59,383 bases of DNA from Branchiostoma floridae (lineage: Eukaryota; Chordata; Leptocardii; Amphioxiformes; Branchiostomatidae): contig NC_049980.1 in assembly GCF_000003815.2 (NCBI RefSeq), positions 25,190,532 to 25,249,914 of the forward strand, written 5' to 3'. The number at the start of each line of letters is the position of its first letter. Position 1 is the stretch's first letter. Position numbers and translations under genes: made by a program. Of the stretch, positions 1 to 49,364 are shown one piece after another. Under the pieces are notes generated by a model. The model saw only the letters and a list, made by a program, of their open reading frames with translations. It ran no database searches and was not told the origin of the DNA.

Positions 1-765
1 GGCACTAAAGTCTAGGAACCAACGGACATCAGCAAGGAGAAATGACATTACAGTGGAAGCCAGTTAATTGCACGTCGGATAAACGCACACTTCGGTCAAT
101 TGCACGGAATCCCCGAATCCCGTGGCGGTGCGGTCCAACTGGGTGACTTCGCATTATCGCACACGCCGGATAATTGCACGGAATTCGCTGGCAAATTGGG
201 TGTGCAATTAAGCGGCTTCCAGTATTATAAAGCATGTTAGGTCCTACAAACTGGGGCATTTGAGCTGCATGGTGTTGGTCCAGTGGATAGGATACCTTGT
301 TGGGACACAAAGTACGTCGGTGGTCGAGAGCAAAACTGGCCACCGGAAACCTCTGTGGTGTAAACAGCGCTCACAGATAACTGTTTCACTCATCGCTGTG
401 TCTTGGGATACATGGATTTTGTGGTGAAAATAAATAAGGAGAATGTTCAAAGTTTTCGCTAAATTCTGGTACATCTCCCCCGGGATAGCTTGTGGTTAGT
501 GACGACAAGTGTGATGAGACATATCCAGGCTGTGGTGTTGGTAAAATCTGAAGGGAAACATGAAGACATGTACAGCATCTCAATAATCTTTGGTAACGAG
601 AAGTTATTACTTAAAAATAATGAGCGTGTTTTCTTTAAAACTATTACCCTTGTCATGGAAGGTTAGGACCCAGATCCTTTCAAATGTTATATTTGTTAAT
701 TTGAGTTCTCACGCGTTCATCTGTTTCTATAGGTTTGTGTCGATCAAGTTATAGCTGAGTATCAG
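1..765. other. Non-coding stretch before the minisatellite
   Basis: I see no gene here. Short open frames lack a coding look and splice context. Between about 63 and 200 the phrase around 'attgcacggaat' recurs at least twice with related flanks, suggesting a decayed short repeat. Confidence 0.5.
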
Positions 766-1766
766 CCTGGCTCGTTTACTGGGGCTCCTATACTCACCCC
801 TCACCAACCTGGTTAGTTTACCCCTCGACTACCTGGTTAGTTTACTGGGGCTCCCATACTCACCCCTCACCAACCTGGTTAGTTTACTGGGGCTCCTATA
901 CTCACCCCTCACCAACCTGGTTAGTTTACCCCTCGACTACCTGGTTAGTTTACTGGGGCTCCCATACTCACCCCTCACCAACCTGCTTAGTTTACCCCTC
1001 GACTACCTGGTTAGTTTACTGGGGCTCCCATACTCACCCCTCACCAACCTGGTTAGTTTACTGGGGCTCCCATACTCACCCCTCACCAACCTGGTTAGTT
1101 CACCAACCTGGTTAGTTTACCCCTCGACTACCTGGTTAGTTTACTGGGGCTCCCATACTCACCCCTCACCAACCTGGTTAGTTTACCCCTCGACTACCTG
1201 GTTAGTTTACTGGGGCTCCCATACTCACCCCTCACCAACCTGGTTAGTTTACTGGGGCTCCCATACTCACCCCTCACCAACCTAGTTAGTTTACCGGGGC
1301 TCCCATACACACCCCTCGACTACCTGGTTAGTTTACTGGGGCTCCCATACTCACCCCTCACCAACCTGGTTAGTTTACTGGGGCTCCCATGCTCACCCCT
1401 CACCAACCTGGTTAGTTTACTGGGGCTCCCATACTCACCCCTCACCAACCTGGTTAGTTTACTGGGGCTCCCATACTCACCCCTCACCAACCTGGTTAGT
1501 TTACTGGGCTCCCATACTCACCCTCACCAACCTGGTTAGTTTACCGGGGCTCCCATACTCACCCCTAACCAACCTGGTTAGTTTACCAGGGCTCCCATAC
1601 TCACCCCTCACCAACCTGGTTAGATCTGGTTAGTTTACTGGGGCTCCCATACTCATCCCTCATCAACCTGGTTAGTTTACCGGGGCTCCCATACTCACCC
1701 CTCACCAACCTGGTTAGTTTACTGGGGCTCCTATACTCTCCCCTCATCAAGCTAGGGTGAGTATGG
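766..1766. repeat. Minisatellite with 42-bp and 24-bp units
   Basis: A tandem array about 1 kb long that is interrupted by an assembly gap. The main unit is 42 bp (ggttagttta, then ctggggctcccatactca, then cccctcaccaacct). A second unit of 24 bp is the same sequence lacking the central 18 bp, with 'gacta' replacing 'accaa'. The short unit appears singly between long units, mostly in the first half of the array. The second half is mostly long units with point changes and a few small deletions. No coding role is apparent, and the true array length is unknown because it enters the gap. Confidence 0.95.
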
Positions 1767-1991
1767 NNNNNNNNNNNNNNNNNNNNNNNNNNNNNNNNNN
1801 NNNNNNNNNNNNNNNNNNNNNNNNNNNNNNNNNNNNNNNNNNNNNNNNNNNNNNNNNNNNNNNNNNNNNNNNNNNNNNNNNNNNNNNNNNNNNNNNNNNN
1901 NNNNNNNNNNNNNNNNNNNNNNNNNNNNNNNNNNNNNNNNNNNNNNNNNNNNNNNNNNNNNNNNNNNNNNNNNNNNNNNNNNNNNNNNNNN
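1767..1991. other. Assembly gap (225 N)
   Basis: Run of N directly following the tandem array, so the gap was probably caused by the repeat and its size may be nominal. Confidence 0.99.
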
Positions 1992-4900
1992 TATCAGGCT
2001 AGATCTGTTGATGCACCCAGTAAAAATGGAGCGCAACAAATCATGCCCCACGGTTCCGCATCCCACGGACTGACAAACCGACATGCTGGCCACACGCCAA
2101 CTCTATCAGCCGCGGTGTGCTGCTGCTGGGAACACACGCGTCACAGCCGCTCTACAGAAAACATCTAGGGACATACGTACGCCCATTACCTTATCTGTTC
2201 ATCCATCCATGTTATGTCAGTAAGATTCTTCCTTTTAGATATGAGATAAGTGTTACTAAATATGTTCAGAATAAGAACGACGCGCTAAAATTGGTAGAAA
2301 GACCGAGATAAAAATCCTTCACGTGAAAATTGACGGTTTGGAGCACATGATGAAGTCAAGTGCATCGTATTATCGCTTATAGAAAGGAAGAAGTGGCGGC
2401 AAACACTGGAATCTAGTTCTTCTAGTTCTAGTTCGTAATCCGCAAACTTCCTAGTAGGAATATCACGCGGATGGATAGTAACAGTCCCGATTTTCCACCG
2501 ACATGTGTAAAAAGGTCTAAAAATACGGGACAAGCTACAAACTGTTACGATGTTCCCTCACAACATTTGCCTAAGGATTAGTCTAAGTAGTTTACAGTCA
2601 AAGCTTAGCCTAGCACACCTCTAAACCCCAACCCGCTGTAGGCTGTGTATACTCTTCCCTTCTAGAGGCGCCCTTCCCCGCCACAGACTTCAGAGTGAAG
2701 GCCAAATCGTACTATCATGGCCTGAAGTCTTCACACGCGTCTGTCCTAGAACAACATCAAAGTCTGGTCAAACAAGGAGACCTGTGTGTTCGCCAACATT
2801 CCAGGTTCGCTCCGCTGGTCGCGGGGGACGAAAAGAAACATTTAGTAGAAACTAAAAGCAGCTATGTTGTTTTTCTGTGTACACAACCTCGAACGTGAGG
2901 TAGGTCTTGTTGATTTTATCAGCAGAGGATTTTATTGCAGGCCTTTGGGATGTCGGCGTTACAAGTTCTAGGCCGCTACATGTGTGAAAAAAATCGATAT
3001 CAGCTACTCTGTTGCTGTGTCGTCGGTCCTCTATTCTGTCCCTGAAGTCTCAGAAGTAACTTCTTATCTTTGTGATTGCTGATAAGCGCACTGAAAGTAT
3101 CTGCGTTGCATAATCCTCTCCATTTTCTACTCAGTGGTGCATCTACATCACATTGGTAGGAACATCAAGGAATGTGGTGCACATTGAGGTACACAACGAT
3201 TTTCGTAGGTACCCCTTGTCACACTGAACGCGCGGACTGTTGGATCAATGATATAAGTAGAAAGAGTAGGTTATCTTGTTTTGGGCTACAAGTTCAACTA
3301 CAGCGTTCGGTACGACATATTGCGGATGTCGACAAAAAGTCGTCGACATGTATGATCGGACCTTCGTATTTAGGAGCGGGATAACGACTTTTTGAACCCT
3401 AGAACCATAGCACCCTGTTTCATACTACGCATGCAGGCCTGAATTCTTCCCTAAATAATTCAATCTTTATGTCCGTGTAGAGTACTGAGTATAGAGGACC
3501 ATAGAGTAAAGTACTAAGTAGAGTTCTTCTGCCTTCTGGTGCAGGTAGGAACGTCCAGTTCTAATTTAAGCCGCTAGCGCTGTAATTTTCCACCAATCTC
3601 CCCCACCCCCTCCACGTCAAACAAAGACACTGTTAGTACTGAGGAGATAGTTTAACGTCAGGTTATAATCTGGCCATGGTCCTACAGACTCCTGGTGGCA
3701 AAGAGGATATTAGGATAACTGACAAACAGGCTGAGATGATGTCCCCTGAGCGTCTTGATTTACGTCGCAGGAAGTCCTCGAGGTAGGCGCCTCTGAAAAG
3801 TTGACCAAACCGTCACCCAGCTTCCCCTTAAGCTTCCCGATGTTGCGTCAATCATCTCGATGGAGGAACTGGCGAATGACACTGAGATCATGACAGTCAA
3901 GTCCTGTCGTGGCTCGTGGACCGACCTGCCCTACCTTCTGACCGTGCCTTGACCGAATTAGCTGTACCCGTCCCCCACGGCGCCGATCCCGCTCTCATAA
4001 TTGGATTGAAATTTGTAGCAGGTATGTCGTCGAAAGGGCGGCACGAGTACCCACGGGGTCCGTCGGACATAACACGGATAAGATAAACTGTCAGATATCC
4101 GCAGAAACGCCGAGCGCGCTGTGGAGGAGATATCGGGGAGCGAACCACTTGTGAGGCCGTCTGCGAGGACTGGGGTGCGTCTTGTGTCCTCCGTCACTGT
4201 TGAAGATGGGGAGACCGGTCTTTATGAATAGATTAGATGTCGTAATGGAAGTTAGTATCAAGATAGACGCCAAGTATTACATATAAGTGTCCAGACGACA
4301 AGACTAGTCCGTTCTGAAAACGTGATGACGTTGGCTTGTCCTCTCGCTGTATCATAGGATAGTAGTAATGTCTTATGGTTTTTGTGCCATGAATGTTAAG
4401 CACATTGATACCCAGATGACGAAAGTATAAAGCCATTATCAAAAGTGAGGAGAAGTTGTAAGAAAATCAGTACTTTAAAGTTTAGTGCGGTGTCGGATTT
4501 TGTAGGGTAAACTTCACTGTGAGCTACCTAGAAAGTTCACCTAGAGGACACATGCCCGTACACACAGATTGGAGTTGAAGTCAGCGCCTAGAGCGACAGC
4601 CGCGCTTGCAAACACAATTTTCTTTTCGTTCCTAGACTTACAGATTCTTGGAACCGACAGCTATTTTGCACAGGGACATATTAGGGGCAAATCCCGGTGA
4701 ACCAATATATGTGATACCTGGCCGGCCGGGACTGCCGGAGAGGCTTCAGAAAAAAGGAAAGTTGCCAAGGAATGGTGGGTCCCCACCATGAAAATGGGCC
4801 AGGCCGCCTATCTAACTTGACTGCGTCCAATGAGAGCAGAAGGCAGTTCAGAAATGTGTGCTCCACCAAACGGACAACAAAACCTTAATCCGAGTTTTTC

Positions 4901-6470
4901 CATTGTAACTTTTCCGCGCGCCTACCGGGGCAGGATCCCTGGTCTTATTTGACGCTGACGCACGGCACAGGACTATTCCCCGTGGACCACACCAGGCTTC
5001 AATGGTGCGTAGGGCCGGAGAGAACGGCGCGGAGTACCGATGACGGTTTGGGCATCTCCGATGGGCTGGCACATGCCGTATCGGTAAGCTTCTGTTCGTC
5101 TCCTTCCGATCACGATCCTTGCGTTAATTGTGACTCGCGTGAGCCGCCGAAGATTCCGATGCTGTCTTACTGTCAACGGGGTTTCGGGCTCAAAGTCAAA
5201 GTCTCGCTCCATTTTATGCGACTACTTACATGCTGAGATGAGGCATCATCTTCCGTGTCTCCTTGATTTTGTCTTCTCCATATCCACCTGAGCAAACCGA
5301 CCATACTTGACACTAACGGCCTACTCAGCCACAACGACTGAGTTGTTTGCCTTGCCCTAATGCTAGGTGATTAAAGGGTAGTTCCTACCGGTGATGAAAC
5401 CTTACGTAAACTACTTGATGAACTTCTGTACACTGTTCTAGTGCATTATCAACCGGGTGTGATATTGACTGTAAACTCTACCAGTCCTACAGGTTTAAGG
5501 TCCATTTCTGAGGAGTTTTGCAGGATCAGGAATGATCCACAAATTGTAATTCTGTTAAGAACCTCGTGTTTGTTTTCGTGGCTTATGTTTTTACCGAAGT
5601 CAGAACGCCTTTGCGTCGGGAGGTCACGACACGAGGGAGCAGGGCCTCCGCGGCGCGCAGGGCAGCGGTAATTCCTTCCGAATTCCGCATATTCGAGCCA
5701 GCTCCAGGTTCCTTACCAACCTGTGGGGATTGTATCATCTCTAGTCACGCCAACCGGGTTTTATGCAGCAGCAGTTCTGTTCGGAACTCTTCATGTGCAA
5801 CAGAAGGGGCCGCAGAGGCTTGACGTGATCTGTTAAAGAAGACGCGTAACTTGGGATTCCTGGTAATTATCTTCGACGGCTAGGTCGGCTTAAATGTCGC
5901 CTACCTCTCCCCAGAGTGGGGTGCTGGAAATTGTGTTTACGTTTGTTTGTCTGTTCGACTTAAGTGAGTCGCCTCCCTCCGGTGGAAGATTGGCAGTTAC
6001 CCAGTATGGGAGGGCGGGAGGAGATGTAGCCACGATGGTGGAGTGAGGTTCAACAGGTCGGAACCTACTAATAAAATCAAATTGAAAAGTGAATCTACCA
6101 ATAAAAATGCAAGACCGTTAAGGCGTGATACTCTCATGCCGCCTTAAGAAAGAAAACAGAAACAGTGGACGAAGTGAACACATCAGAACTTATCTCGAGA
6201 TGTGTGAAAATGAGAAGATCATTTTAATAAGAAGACACCAAACGCGGAAGGAGGGGTTCAATGCACCCAATGGTAGCCCGAAGAGCATTTTCACGCACAC
6301 CATGACCCTTTTATCTCAGTCCGTGCCCGACCCAAATTGAAAAGTGATGTAGACTCGTAAAACACGGAATCTTTATAACATAAAGGTTTGTCTATCTGCT
6401 AGACTGAGATCTCGGATAACGTCCAATAAAAGTTCGACACTAACTGAACCGTCAACATTGATGTTGGTGA
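1992..6470. other. Intergenic region upstream of the collagen gene
   Basis: About 4.5 kb with only short, mutually overlapping open frames on both strands. I found no exon with a recognisable domain and plausible splice borders. The segment 4880-5830 is relatively GC-rich but gives no recognisable protein. It may hold distal regulatory sequence of the collagen gene downstream; nothing in it proves this. Confidence 0.5.
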
Positions 6471-6476
6471 TGTAGC

Positions 6477-6484
6477 TATATATA
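6477..6484 (+). promoter_or_regulatory. Possible TATA box of the long collagen transcript
   Basis: The sequence tatatata lies 44 bp before the collagen ATG at 6528. If it acts as a TATA box, transcription would start near 6507-6512 and leave only about 20 nt of 5' leader. This is unproven: an upstream 5'UTR exon is equally possible, since a tgttgcag acceptor-like sequence lies at 6537-6544. Confidence 0.3.
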
Positions 6485-6527
6485 GACTTCTGTGCAAGAA
6501 GGCATTGATGTAGGTTATGACGTGTTG

Positions 6528-44530
<38,003 letters not shown>

Positions 44531-44595
44531 CTGACAAATCCCAACATAGGACAGCTGCCTCAGCATTGAATGACACCTTGATTTCATTGGTTGCA

Positions 44596-45887
44596 GTTTC
44601 ATAGGGGTTGGCGGAAATGGCTGCCCGGTCGGTCGGCGGAAACCGCTGCCCGGTCCGGTCCGGAGGTTGGTTTTGGGGGTTTCGAGTATGGCAAACAGCA
44701 GTGTAAGTGAAGTTATCAAAATGGCTACTAAATATTCCATAACGGTTGTTAGATGTTGCTACATGTTCAAAGGAAGCTGGCCAAATTACTTATCTTTTGA
44801 AAAAAAGATCAATTTGACATTTCTTGGTAAGATTGTCCCCAGCTACTATCAGAACGTCCCCCAGTAAGGAATGTCAGAAGTTCGCTACGTCATGGTTTTA
44901 CAAGGTGGCGGTTCTTTGATCTAGTATCATATGTGCTGCGGGCGCTGGCGACGAAATCAATCAATTTTGACAGTGCTACCGCGCCGAGCTGTCTGACATG
45001 TCCGAGGAGAAACTATATCTAAGAACTGTAAAAGAATTCAAATTTAGATAATTAATACTAAATGTACATTTACAAACGCATGCATTCAATTTTTTGTGTC
45101 AGGTTCTGGTTTAAACTGTCTAATGTAGTCAATTATATATTAATTATGTACGACATTTTCTTATGATTTTGTTACTTCACACGAAAACAGCTCCGCCGTT
45201 TGGTAGTCTTTCCTCCCCGTAAGCGAACTTGTCACCGAACATTGAATTCTCAAAAGATCAAACTGGCGATTTCACCAGTGTCTGAAGATTTCCCCACTGC
45301 AATTCTTTGATTGATCACGATACTATTTCTCACATGTTGGAAATGATAAGATAATAAAGATTTAACCAAGGATTTAACAAATGTGTTCGTTGTCAAAGCA
45401 CTGAAAGTCAGTATAATCCCATCCAGTCTCAGATCAGCAGAGCGGCTAGAGCCCAAATAACACCGCGATAAACAACATGGCCACGGTCGGCTTGAGAAAA
45501 AAAAAACTTAGCAATTAATCTTCAACACAAATGACTCATACTCTAATCAATGCCCGCATCTTATTTGTCTAAAGCTATTCCGAAGAACAAGTAATAATAA
45601 AGTTTGCTTCTGTCCTCTATTAGAAGGAGGTGTATCTGGTGTTCACCGAAAACGTGTACAAGTTCGAAATTACGCCGTGTTTGCGTTTTCGAATTTCCGA
45701 AATTACGGTAATGTTTATGATATAGTGCTACTGTAAGTTGTAGGGTCAGCCTACATTACTGCCATTTTGCAAGCCATTTTGTTTACATTTGGTATACTCG
45801 AAACCCCCAAAACCAACCTCCGGACTGGACCAGGCAGCGGTTTCCGCCGACCGACCGGGCAGCCGTTTCCGCCAACCCGTTTCATAG
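44596..45887. mobile_element. Mutator-like non-autonomous DNA transposon (1274 bp) plus target duplication
   Basis: The element proper is 44605-45878. Its terminal inverted repeats are 85 bp (44605-44689 and 45794-45878) and differ at only three positions; they begin gggttggcggaaa. A perfect 9-bp direct repeat, gtttcatag, flanks it (44596-44604 and 45879-45887). Long inverted repeats with a 9-bp duplication are typical of the Mutator superfamily. The interior has only short open frames and no transposase, so it would depend on a partner. Near-identity of the ends suggests a fairly recent insertion. It begins 74 bp after the collagen stop codon. Confidence 0.9.
45353..45358 (+). terminator. 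First AATAAA after the collagen stop codon
   Basis: No AATAAA lies between the stop (44530) and the transposon. The first is here, inside the element, and a second is at 45596-45601. Either could end the collagen mRNA. Another AATAAA (44507-44512) lies within the last codons and would be too early for a normal 3' end. Confidence 0.3.
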
Positions 45888-48354
45888 GCAGGCAGCCAAT
45901 GAGGACGTAGGACAGGATGTCAATCAAAGATGAAGTAGGAAAGAGAGTTGATTAGTACAGGAGTAACAAAGCTGTTGACGTGAGTTATGAGTAGGTTTTA
46001 CTGATTGAACTATGGTGCTACTTCCATATATATTAGTCAGTTTTCCAAGTTTGCCTTTTATGGTGCTTTGTACATAACATTGTAGAGAAAGGTAACACAT
46101 TTAGCATGTGTGAGAGAAGTGGTGTAGTTCGATGATATTATCACAAAACTGTCAGTGGAGAACATGACATGCAAGAGAACCTGCTATCAAATAAGTTCTT
46201 TTTCTGCTGCCTTCTCTATACCCTTTGTCAACTGAACCATTCACCTTACTCTTGTCCCTTTAGACTACTGTACCCATAGCTTTGCAACATCAATTGTTTT
46301 CAACACCATATATTGCTGAAAATGGTTAATGCTCACACAACATAATTGTGACAAATATGACCATGGCATCTGATAAGAGGGCTCTCTGTCTTATGCGTAC
46401 CATGTTCTAAGATCATTCACAAACGTTTATGGTCACAAAATGATCTATCTAGTATTGGTGGTAAGTACTCCATGCTGTGCAGAGTAAACATCAAGAAGGT
46501 CCTCCCCATACACAAAGGATTGGAGACCCTTGAAAGTGGTATGTAATGCTAGATTGGTGCCAAACTAAAGCATTAGCAAGGCATTAAACACCTTGCCAAA
46601 GGGAAGTTCTTACCTTTGAAAGCTCTCTAACTTTTTCAATTTTAAATAGACAGACACTTTCATGGTCCTCATGGTGTCGTGCCTTTAAAAAGATCTGCAT
46701 ACAGTCATGACATACATGTATTTACAGAGGTCTATGCACATACATGTAATGAACTAGATAGATTGTGGGCTGAACTCCAGACTCCATTTCTTGTGCTCCA
46801 TTCTGTAGTCATAGTACAGGTCATCTATACTCAAAAATGCATGCTACGGTGTGTTGCCTTTATTTTTTCTATTGTTACTACTTTCTCTTTGAATATATGT
46901 AAAGTTGTTTATTCTTGTTGTAAGAATTAATGGAGATATATTATCTGTAGTATACATGAATGGCTTAGAGAGAGAAAACCATTCAAGGTGCATTAATCTA
47001 TAATCATGACAATGTTGTAGTATCCACCCTCACTACATTTCAAAGTTCACTTAGTTTTGAACAGTTTAGACCTGTAGCCTATGAAACGTATCTCAAATGC
47101 TTTATTACAGGCACATGTGATTCAGTATTGCTTATAGTGGTGGCATGTATTATTATGGTAACAAAGCTTCTGTCTGTTATAGGATGGTTTTTGGTGGAAT
47201 TTAATGCTGATAAATCACTAGTGCTGTTAGTGGATGCAAGAACATTTACAACTTTGGTTGTACCATGTACTTGCATGATAATAGAGGCAGTTTCACCATT
47301 GCTGTGTCAAGACATTGGTCAGACAAGGTTTTTCACTTTTAGTAGGAGCAATCTTTTATGGCCTGTTAGACATGGATGGATACACCCACCTTATCAATGT
47401 CAATTAGCAAAGCTGTTTGAACAAATTTTTGTATGCTAATTAGAGCATCAAATAAATCATGTTACACCAGGCACAAGTGTATATTGACCACAGGCAGTAA
47501 GATACAGGTCTTCACTGGTAAGGATGTTACTGTTAGCTATCATCATCACACACATCGTTAGGCCAGTTAACCCTCTCCCTGCTGACTTCTGCTGTAACCA
47601 ATACAAACTTGGGTGCATTGATGAACCCACAGCAGGGTGGGGGTTAAGTAGTGACATCAATTCAGCCATTCATCTTCATCATTCTGGGAACATATTTTTC
47701 TATCATTTTGTATCATTTGACGGGGACTCATTATTTGGAGACTAATCTATCTTAATGATTGTTATTGCTATATGTGTACTTAACTTGATCTGGGACGTGC
47801 TTGCCAGTGGGCTTTTGTTACCATGTATGTGGGATATATCTTGGCATTACATTAGTAGTAGGATGGGTGGACGTGCCTTTTGTAAAGCATTAAAATCTAG
47901 TCTTTCTTTTCTTTCCTTTCATACTTTGTGTGAGCATCTTTTGGTTTCTGAGTATTGCTGACTTTGTACCAACATTCCAACACCACTAAGCAGAGTTAAC
48001 ACAGCATCAACTGAAAACGTTTTCCTCTAGGCTGTATTCTTCCCTTCTGGTCCGACCAGGGCTTTAGCCAGCTCGAATTTTTTTTCCGTCAGCCAATTAC
48101 AATCGTCGCGAAAACCGCGAAAATTAATTAGAAGGACTGAACTGAGACCTTGAAAAATGGGTTTTAATGAGATTATCGTATGCGAAAGGGCGCCGACACA
48201 CATTGTCAACAATCATAACAATAGCAAAACAGTGTGTGGCTTTTACGGCCGTGGACGGCGTCCCCAAGCCGCCTGTAGCTTCCACCAAGGATTTTTGTCC
48301 GTCAAGGTTGACGGATTGGTTTGCAAAAAAACCAAGGACATGGTAATCAGCACC
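45888..48354. other. Intergenic region between collagen and MRPL13
   Basis: AT-rich sequence with short open frames only. I found no exon with a recognisable domain. The small inverted match around 47570-47645 (ccctgctg against cagcaggg) may be a worn hairpin. The collagen and MRPL13 genes converge on this interval. Confidence 0.55.
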
Positions 48355-49143
48355 NNNNNNNNNNNNNNNNNNNNNNNNNNNNNNNNNNNNNNNNNNNNNN
48401 NNNNNNNNNNNNNNNNNNNNNNNNNNNNNNNNNNNNNNNNNNNNNNNNNNNNNNNNNNNNNNNNNNNNNNNNNNNNNNNNNNNNNNNNNNNNNNNNNNNN
48501 NNNNNNNNNNNNNNNNNNNNNNNNNNNNNNNNNNNNNNNNNNNNNNNNNNNNNNNNNNNNNNNNNNNNNNNNNNNNNNNNNNNNNNNNNNNNNNNNNNNN
48601 NNNNNNNNNNNNNNNNNNNNNNNNNNNNNNNNNNNNNNNNNNNNNNNNNNNNNNNNNNNNNNNNNNNNNNNNNNNNNNNNNNNNNNNNNNNNNNNNNNNN
48701 NNNNNNNNNNNNNNNNNNNNNNNNNNNNNNNNNNNNNNNNNNNNNNNNNNNNNNNNNNNNNNNNNNNNNNNNNNNNNNNNNNNNNNNNNNNNNNNNNNNN
48801 NNNNNNNNNNNNNNNNNNNNNNNNNNNNNNNNNNNNNNNNNNNNNNNNNNNNNNNNNNNNNNNNNNNNNNNNNNNNNNNNNNNNNNNNNNNNNNNNNNNN
48901 NNNNNNNNNNNNNNNNNNNNNNNNNNNNNNNNNNNNNNNNNNNNNNNNNNNNNNNNNNNNNNNNNNNNNNNNNNNNNNNNNNNNNNNNNNNNNNNNNNNN
49001 NNNNNNNNNNNNNNNNNNNNNNNNNNNNNNNNNNNNNNNNNNNNNNNNNNNNNNNNNNNNNNNNNNNNNNNNNNNNNNNNNNNNNNNNNNNNNNNNNNNN
49101 NNNNNNNNNNNNNNNNNNNNNNNNNNNNNNNNNNNNNNNNNNN
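48355..49143. other. Assembly gap (789 N)
   Basis: Run of N 222 bp beyond the MRPL13 stop codon, so the MRPL13 3' untranslated region and poly(A) site may lie in it. Confidence 0.99.
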
Positions 49144-49364
49144 ATTGTATTCTTCACGTTGATTTTACATCAAGATACACAATAGAACAAGTAAATATTT
49201 ACAATGAAAGAAAATATTTACAATGAAATCTAAGGGCTGTTTCCACCTTGGAAAAGTACTACAAAAACTTTAAGCAATGGATTGTAGGGATGTAATATCT
49301 TTTCTGAAAATACAAGTCATAGTTCACGTGCAAAGGTTTGTAAAAGTCTTTCTTGGTGTCTGCC

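Noticed and set aside
1757-2002. Open frames across the first gap
   Set aside because: They consist almost entirely of N.
47128-47439. 103-codon hydrophobic plus-strand frame in the intergenic region
   Set aside because: Apparent membrane segments come from T-rich codons; no family recognised and no splice or promoter context.
48157-49226. Long open frames of 300-342 codons
   Set aside because: They are open only because they run through 789 N; the flanking real sequence is not protein-like.
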